Shown in pieces: positions 8,414 through 12,355 of a stretch of 12,355 nt of DNA. How positions within the stretch are numbered: the first letter of the stretch is position 1; each line of letters begins with the position of its first letter. Source of the DNA: JAGOUB01 sp964640945 (lineage in GTDB: Bacteria > Patescibacteriota > Gracilibacteria > Peribacterales > Peribacteraceae); the NCBI GenBank assembly GCA_964640945.1, contig CAZXIV010000026.1, forward strand, positions 1 through 12,355, read 5' to 3'. The notes beneath the pieces were generated by a model. It saw only the letters and a program-made list of their open reading frames with translations. It was not told where the DNA came from and did not search any database. A program made the translations under genes and the position numbers.

Positions 8414-9505
8414 GTGGCTCTCAAGATGGGCATCGTCGGCCTCCCGAACGTGGGCAAATCCACGCTCTTCAACGCGCTCACGCGCAGCCGTGGCGCCCAG
8501 GCAGCCAACTACCCCTTCTGCACCATCGACCCGAACGTCGGCGTGGTGGAAGTACCTGATACTCGCCTCGCTCAACTCGCCGAGATCGTGCAGCCGGAGA
8601 AGATTATTCCGGCAGCCGTGGAGTTTGTGGATATCGCCGGCCTGGTGAAGGGCGCCTCCGAAGGTGAAGGTCTCGGCAATAAATTCCTGCAACATATCCG
8701 CGAGGTGGACGCCATTTGCCACGTGGTGCGTCTCTTCCCCGGCGATGTCATCCACGTGGAAGGTTCGGTGGAACCTAAGCGCGATCGCGAGATCATCGAA
8801 ACCGAGCTGGCCCTCTCCGACCTGCAGACTGTGAAAAAACTCATCGAGCGTAACCAAGGCGCTGCCCGCACCGGCAGCAAAGATAAGCAGGAAGAGAACA
8901 CCATCGCCGAAAAGGTCCTGGCTGTCTTGCAACAAGGCGGCCTGGCCAACACGACGGTCTTGGCAGACGAAGAGAAGGCCATCGTCGCCGGTTGGCAGTT
9001 GCTCACAAGTAAGCCCCTTATTTACGCCGCCAACGTCTCCGAAGAACAGCTTGCCAGCCTGACGCCGGCTCAGGCTAAGGAACAAGCTGGCCTGCCGGCA
9101 ACGGCTACGCTGGTACTGATTTCCGCTAAGTTGGAAGAAGATCTGCAAGACCTGAGCCCGGAGGAAGGCAAAGCCCTCCTCCAGGAACTCAAGGTCTCAT
9201 CGTCGGGATTGGAGACGCTCATCCGCGCTGCCTACGAACTACTCGGCTACCAGACGTACTTCACTGCCGGCGTGAAGGAAGTGCGTGCTTGGACGGTGCG
9301 CAAGGGCGCCACGGCTCCCCAGGCTGCCGGCGTTATCCATACCGACTTTGAGAAAGGATTCATCCGGGCCGAGACCATCGCCTTCGCCGACTATATCGCC
9401 GGCAAGGGCGAGGCCGGCGCCAAGGAGGCCGGCAAGCTGCGAGTGGAAGGCAAGGAATACCTTGTAAAGGACGGCGACGTGATGCACTTCCGCTTTAACG
9501 TCTAA
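8414..9505 (+). CDS. ychF: Ribosome-binding ATPase/GTPase YchF (Obg-related)
   Basis: 363 aa, the usual family length. The P-loop GLPNVGKST begins the protein, followed by the switch II segment DIAGLVKGAS. N207 in ANVSEE stands in place of the NKxD guanine motif, the known YchF feature that gives ATP preference. The C-terminal TGS domain is complete (VRAWTVRKG...IHTDFEKGFIRAE...LVKDGDVMHF). YchF/OLA1 proteins bind ribosomes and take part in stress responses. GTG 8414 gives MALKMGIVGLP; ATG 8426 is the alternative, but the promoter position suits a leaderless GTG. It converges on the Nudix gene with only 4 nt between stop codons and no terminator between them. Confidence 0.97.
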   Translation: MALKMGIVGLPNVGKSTLFNALTRSRGAQAANYPFCTIDPNVGVVEVPDTRLAQLAEIVQPEKIIPAAVEFVDIAGLVKGASEGEGLGNKFLQHIREVDAICHVVRLFPGDVIHVEGSVEPKRDREIIETELALSDLQTVKKLIERNQGAARTGSKDKQEENTIAEKVLAVLQQGGLANTTVLADEEKAIVAGWQLLTSKPLIYAANVSEEQLASLTPAQAKEQAGLPATATLVLISAKLEEDLQDLSPEEGKALLQELKVSSSGLETLIRAAYELLGYQTYFTAGVKEVRAWTVRKGATAPQAAGVIHTDFEKGFIRAETIAFADYIAGKGEAGAKEAGKLRVEGKEYLVKDGDVMHFRFNV

Positions 9506-9509
9506 AAGC

Positions 9510-10043
9510 TCACCGCACAGACAACACCTCCCAGCGCAGACAGGCGCCATTCGGGAGTTGAAAGAACAGCCCCTCGGGCCCTGTTTCGATGATGCCCGTC
9601 ACGGGCCAGTTTGAGCGGGTAATAAGGACGGGCTCCCTTAGAAGCGACAAGCCATCCCAGGCCATACGGGCATGCCGACTGGTGAGCCCACCGCCGGCCC
9701 AAGGTACTGAGCCGATGTCATCCGGCGTCACCCAGCGGTGTTCACGCGACTCCCGCGTGGCCACCAGCGCCCCACCGGTGATGGTGCAGAGGTAGAGCTG
9801 GATCGTATCGTCATTTTTTACGCGCTCACCGCCGATCGGACAATGGACCATGACTTCCAAGCCCGTCTCATCCCGAACCTCGCGACGCAGAGCTTCTTCG
9901 TCGGTCTCACCTGGGTTCACGCCGCCGCCAGCGAGGTTCCAGGTGGCCTGGTCACGCCATTGGGAAATAAGTAAGCGATCACCATGGATGATGACGGCAA
10001 AGACACCCCTGGTGCCTCCTCCTAATACAAAGCGGGAACGCAT
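9510..10043 (-). CDS. Nudix hydrolase
   Basis: 177 aa from ATG 10043. The Nudix box spans G40-L62: GX5E (G40...E46), seven residues, then REVRDETGL. It fits GX5EX7REUXEEXGU except for Asp at the first Glu of the EE pair, a conservative change, so Mg2+-dependent hydrolysis of a nucleoside-diphosphate derivative is plausible; the substrate cannot be told. ATG 10043 lies 10 nt after the stop of the upstream gene. ATG 10073 (MSGSTNDIIG...) is an alternative that would overlap that gene by 20 nt. Neither has a Shine-Dalgarno. The protein is probably translated from the same mRNA as the NTase-like protein. Confidence 0.88.
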   Translation of the reverse strand: MRSRFVLGGGTRGVFAVIIHGDRLLISQWRDQATWNLAGGGVNPGETDEEALRREVRDETGLEVMVHCPIGGERVKNDDTIQLYLCTITGGALVATRESREHRWVTPDDIGSVPWAGGGLTSRHARMAWDGLSLLREPVLITRSNWPVTGIIETGPEGLFFQLPNGACLRWEVLSVR

Positions 10044-10053
10044 GCCAATGATG

Positions 10054-11058
10054 TCATTCGTCGAGCCACTCATCGCGGTAGGTGCGGAAGTAGGCAGAAA
10101 CTTGTTTTTCATCCTCCGGCGTCCACGGCTCCGTGCGTTGTCTCTTAATCTTCCCGGAGGCGACCGCTTCTTGGAAGTCACGGACGTAGTCTTTGGGCGT
10201 GCTCACTGTCTGAGGATAGTGTTCGATGGCAAAGTCACGGAACCAACCGCGCGTCAGATTGGTGCAGATGCGCCGCACCGCGAACTTAAAGGCGTCGAGA
10301 GGATCATAGGGTCGCCCAAACTCCAGGGAGGGAATAATCACTCGCTCGAGGGCGATCGCAAAACCTTCCTCCTGAACCAGGCGGACCTGGTCCCGATCGA
10401 CGCGCCGGTTAAAATTCGATTGGGGAATATACGCCAGCGACCGGTTGTTTTTTAGTTGTTCGTAGAGCGGACTCTCCCCGTAGGCAGTGGCAGTGTGCAG
10501 ATCATCATGCTTAAAGACGCGCAGGAAGGCGTACGGGTAATTCGCAAAGAAATCCTCATTCTTCATCATCAGACTCTTATTGGTGGCATTAAAGCGATGT
10601 TTATACCGCTCTTGCAGCTCGGCCACCCGAGCCTGGGTGAGCTCGGCACTCACCTCGAGTGATTCCTGACGCTGGCGATCCTTCAACTGGTGATAGGCAC
10701 CGATATGATTTTCCCATTGAATCGGGTAATAGAGCGAGGCCCGTTCCATTGCCCGAATAAACGGCGGTGTGAGCACTTTGGCCTGAACCACATCCTCGAT
10801 GTCGATCTTCTCCGCACCGGCGGTGAAGTCGGTCTCTAAGCGAGCACCCACACTGCCTGGCGGACAGATCTCCAGCCGGAGCGGTCGACCAGACGGCGAT
10901 ACAAGATGATGGACGCGGTGACGTGTGACATCCGCACATTGATGCAAACGTTCTGTGAGCGCTTGGCCTTCCTTTGGCGAAGCCCAGAGATCGAGTCCGC
11001 CCCTGTCGGGGGCATCGGGATACCAATGCCGCACCGCGGCAGAACCAAAAAGAAGCAT
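10054..11058 (-). CDS. Nucleotidyltransferase-like protein, phage/giant-virus-type
   Basis: 334 aa from ATG 11058, the first Met of the recognisable domain; longer readings would run into the divergent RNHCP gene. The N terminus (MLLFGSAAVRHWYPDAPDRGGLDLW) has the GS and DL pattern of minimal nucleotidyltransferase folds. The expected D-x-D metal site reads G21-L22-D23, so activity is doubtful. A middle segment (NHIGAYHQLKDR) is followed by a long C-terminal region with FKHDDLH, EGFAIALERVIIPS and ICTNLTRGWFRDF. From memory, this C-terminal pattern resembles uncharacterised proteins of large phages and giant viruses; this is not checked. It is upstream of, and probably co-transcribed with, the Nudix gene. 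No clear promoter or Shine-Dalgarno is seen before the ATG. Confidence 0.7.
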   Translation of the reverse strand: MLLFGSAAVRHWYPDAPDRGGLDLWASPKEGQALTERLHQCADVTRHRVHHLVSPSGRPLRLEICPPGSVGARLETDFTAGAEKIDIEDVVQAKVLTPPFIRAMERASLYYPIQWENHIGAYHQLKDRQRQESLEVSAELTQARVAELQERYKHRFNATNKSLMMKNEDFFANYPYAFLRVFKHDDLHTATAYGESPLYEQLKNNRSLAYIPQSNFNRRVDRDQVRLVQEEGFAIALERVIIPSLEFGRPYDPLDAFKFAVRRICTNLTRGWFRDFAIEHYPQTVSTPKDYVRDFQEAVASGKIKRQRTEPWTPEDEKQVSAYFRTYRDEWLDE

Positions 11059-11193
11059 AAAAAAATGGGGGGAAGGAATGACCCCACTCTCGGATGAGAT
11101 CGGACGACCGACGCTGTCGGCCCCATTCCAACACTGGACCGTCGGCCAGTAGTAGCGCCGTACCGGTGTTCGCCCTCGACCAGGAACAGGCGG

Positions 11194-11199
11194 TACGAT
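11194..11199 (+). promoter_or_regulatory. -10-like element before the RNHCP gene
   Basis: TACGAT lies six bases (AGGACC) before the ATG at 11206, the same spacing as for the cysteine-repeat gene. No -35 is recognisable. It predicts a leaderless transcript. Confidence 0.45.
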
Positions 11200-11205
11200 A
11201 GGACC

Positions 11206-11526
11206 ATGTCCGACGCCATCCCTTTCATCGCCCGCCAAGAACCATTCGTCTGCGGCCACTGCCACCGCGCTGTGGAGCCGCTGCCACGAGGGAGTTACCG
11301 TAATCACTGCCCTTATTGTCTTTGGAGCAAGCACGTCGATGCCCAAGGACCGGGTGATCGATCGTCAACCTGCCAAGGACGAATGGAACCCGTAGCGCTG
11401 GACTATCGGGCTGGAAGCCAGTCACGCATCACGCATCGCTGCCAGATGTGCAAAAAGACCATTCCGAATGTGGTCGCACCCGACGACGAATTGGCGAACT
11501 TCCCCACAAGTTTTCCACAGTCTTGA
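11206..11526 (+). CDS. RNHCP-domain zinc-binding protein
   Basis: 106 aa. The signature YRNHCPYCLWSKHVD (31-45) followed by GDR...C.GRM.P identifies the RNHCP family. Seven cysteines (C16, C19, C35, C38, C56, C79, C82) are arranged in CxxC pairs and would bind one or two zinc ions. The function of the family is poorly known; by fold it is probably a small nucleic-acid- or ribosome-associated protein (inference). A 147-bp intergenic region separates it from the divergent NTase-like gene. Confidence 0.85.
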   Translation: MSDAIPFIARQEPFVCGHCHRAVEPLPRGSYRNHCPYCLWSKHVDAQGPGDRSSTCQGRMEPVALDYRAGSQSRITHRCQMCKKTIPNVVAPDDELANFPTSFPQS

Positions 11527-11785
11527 AGTAAAAATGTGCTCAGTTTTTTCCTCTAACGCAAGGGCTATTCCGATCAGAGGCCTTGAATATGTGTAGGAAG
11601 GGGTCGTAGGATCCACAGTGTTTCCACACCTCCAACACCCTCCCTCCCGCCTATGCGTGGTGTCCTCCTCCTCATCTCACTGTTCGGCATCTTGTTCATC
11701 ACAATGTGAGGTCGTAAAAAAAATTACCCTCGTTTGTGAACAAATAAGGTACTCGAAATAAACTTCCGCGGCATCTCGCGGATTT
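11527..11785. other. Convergent intergenic region with possible short transcription unit
   Basis: This 259-nt gap lies between two convergent genes. It holds a -35/-10-like pair (TTGAAT 11583-11588, 18 bp, TAGGAT 11607-11612), an 18-codon hydrophobic reading frame (11653-11709) and a hairpin terminator at its right end. It also contains an 8-A run near 11716-11723 and a CCTCT...AGAGG dyad near 11550-11580. No tRNA or known RNA family was recognised. Confidence 0.45.
11653..11709 (+). CDS. Possible 18-aa hydrophobic peptide
   Basis: ATG-to-TGA frame encoding MRGVLLLISLFGILFITM, a single potential membrane segment such as is seen in small membrane peptides and some toxin peptides. A promoter-like pair lies 40 nt upstream and a terminator 57 nt downstream. 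There is no Shine-Dalgarno; the preceding bases are C-rich. The frame may simply be chance. Confidence 0.25.
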   Translation: MRGVLLLISLFGILFITM

Positions 11786-11790
11786 TTATT
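11761..11790. terminator. Bidirectional intrinsic terminator
   Basis: CCGCG-gcatct-CGCGG stem-loop (11766-11781) followed on the plus strand by ATTTTTATT. On the minus strand it is followed by AAGTTTATTT. It can therefore end plus-strand transcription from the RNHCP side and, more weakly, the minus-strand gene whose TAA (11786-11788) overlaps it. Confidence 0.7.
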
Positions 11791-12226
11791 GTCCGTCCGC
11801 CGACGACAGGAGCGCCGAAATATACTGGTCGCTGAAGGTCTGCTTTAACGGCAGGCGATCACTCACATTGCCTTCCGGCACAACGCTCAAGCCCTTATCC
11901 GGCGTCGAGGTGACCGTGAATTTTCCTTGCTCGAGTTTTTGACGGGTGTCGGCGGGCAGCTGGTCAGCATGTTCGAGCACCGTCTCGGCGCCTTGTTCTT
12001 TCAAATCCTTCTCAATCCCCTTCTTCACCTTTTCTTTAGACTCCGGATTCGTCTCCATTTCCAAGCTGGCGTCAGCCAAGCGCTCAGCCTTGGCTAATTC
12101 CTTTTCCAGGTCCTCGGGACCCTTCACCTTCTCACGCAGTTTCTCGTAGGCCTCAGGGCTGCGCAGACGTTTGCGAACCCTTTCGCGTTCGGAGCTAGGA
12201 AGGTGATCCAGGGGGGAGTCGGACAT
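11786..12226 (-). CDS. Unrecognised charged, helical protein
   Basis: 146 aa from ATG 12226 (MSDSPLDHL), chosen because a promoter ends 7 nt upstream. I do not recognise the family. Residues about 10-105 are rich in Glu, Lys, Arg and Leu and read as long helices or coiled coil (EKLREKVKGPEDLEKELAKAE). The C-terminal 40 residues are less charged and mixed. There is no signal peptide, membrane segment or cysteine, so it is probably a soluble cytoplasmic protein. It converges on the RNHCP gene across the shared terminator. The name of a function would be guesswork. Confidence 0.7.
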   Translation of the reverse strand: MSDSPLDHLPSSERERVRKRLRSPEAYEKLREKVKGPEDLEKELAKAERLADASLEMETNPESKEKVKKGIEKDLKEQGAETVLEHADQLPADTRQKLEQGKFTVTSTPDKGLSVVPEGNVSDRLPLKQTFSDQYISALLSSADGQ

Positions 12227-12233
12227 GGCTTCT

Positions 12234-12262
12234 AGGGTAGATTGACCTGTGGTTGGTGCCAA
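12234..12262 (-). promoter_or_regulatory. Promoter of the 146-aa protein
   Basis: TTGGCA (-35, 12257-12262; 5 of 6 consensus) lies exactly 17 bp from TACCCT (-10, 12234-12239). Seven nt remain to the ATG at 12226, so a leaderless transcript is predicted. The -35 sits in the GGTTGGCA flank of palindromic repeat copy 2. Confidence 0.6.
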
Positions 12263-12271
12263 CCTACGAGT

Positions 12272-12302
12272 GGCACTTCTTTGTGCGCGACAAAGAAGTG
12301 CC
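12272..12302. repeat. Palindromic repeat, copy 2 (inverted)
   Basis: A perfect 13-bp inverted repeat, GGCACTTCTTTGT / ACAAAGAAGTGCC, with a GCGCG loop. Read on the minus strand it is continued by a CGTAGGTTGGCACCAACC flank, matching CGTTGGTTGGCAGAAACC beside copy 1 (270-298). It is thus in opposite orientation, about 12 kb away. A further imperfect hairpin (GCCCG...CGGGC) lies at the window edge, 12332-12355. Confidence 0.7.
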
Positions 12303-12355
12303 TCCCTAAGGGACTGCGAGCCAAGCCTTTCGCCCGTCGTCCTTCGGACTCGGGC

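Overview
The window looks like a compact bacterial chromosome segment, most likely from a candidate-phyla-radiation (Patescibacteria) organism, perhaps near Peribacteria/Peregrinibacteria. This is inferred from gene content and not proven: a membrane-anchored VirD4/TraG-like ATPase beside a lone receiver protein, a surface protein made of DUF4215-type cysteine repeats, an SLH-like/sortase fusion, an AAA_28-like ATPase, and very tight packing, including a convergent gene pair that shares one TTAA as both stop codons. TGA is used as a stop, as in the standard bacterial code.

Layout. 1-360 has no convincing gene and carries one copy of a palindromic repeat. 361-1290 (-) is the cysteine-repeat surface protein. 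Divergent from it are a single-domain response regulator (1412-1792, +) and the 851-aa VirD4-like ATPase (1865-4420, +). The next block is entirely on the minus strand: sortase (8272-6839), two tandem paralogs that look like divergent YdcF/DUF218 proteins (6727-5933 and 5801-4998), and an AAA_28-like P-loop ATPase (4417-4938, apparently frameshifted near its start). YchF (8414-9505, +) diverges from the sortase. A Nudix hydrolase and a nucleotidyltransferase-like protein form a minus-strand pair (9510-11058), divergent from a small RNHCP zinc-binding protein (11206-11526, +). An unrecognised charged, helical 146-aa protein (11786-12226, -) follows, and an inverted copy of the palindromic repeat closes the window (12272-12302).

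The strongest system-level signal is the promoter layout. For seven genes a -10-like hexamer, often an extended TGn -10 and several times with a -35 at exactly 17 bp, lies only 6-18 nt before the start codon, and six of the seven lie at 6-8 nt. No clear Shine-Dalgarno sequence is present at these genes. This predicts mostly leaderless or near-leaderless mRNAs. Functionally the window mixes cell-surface work (repeat protein, sortase, VirD4-like ATPase) with nucleotide and RNA housekeeping (YchF, Nudix, NTase-like, RNHCP). No phage structural gene, transposase, tRNA, rRNA or CRISPR array was seen.
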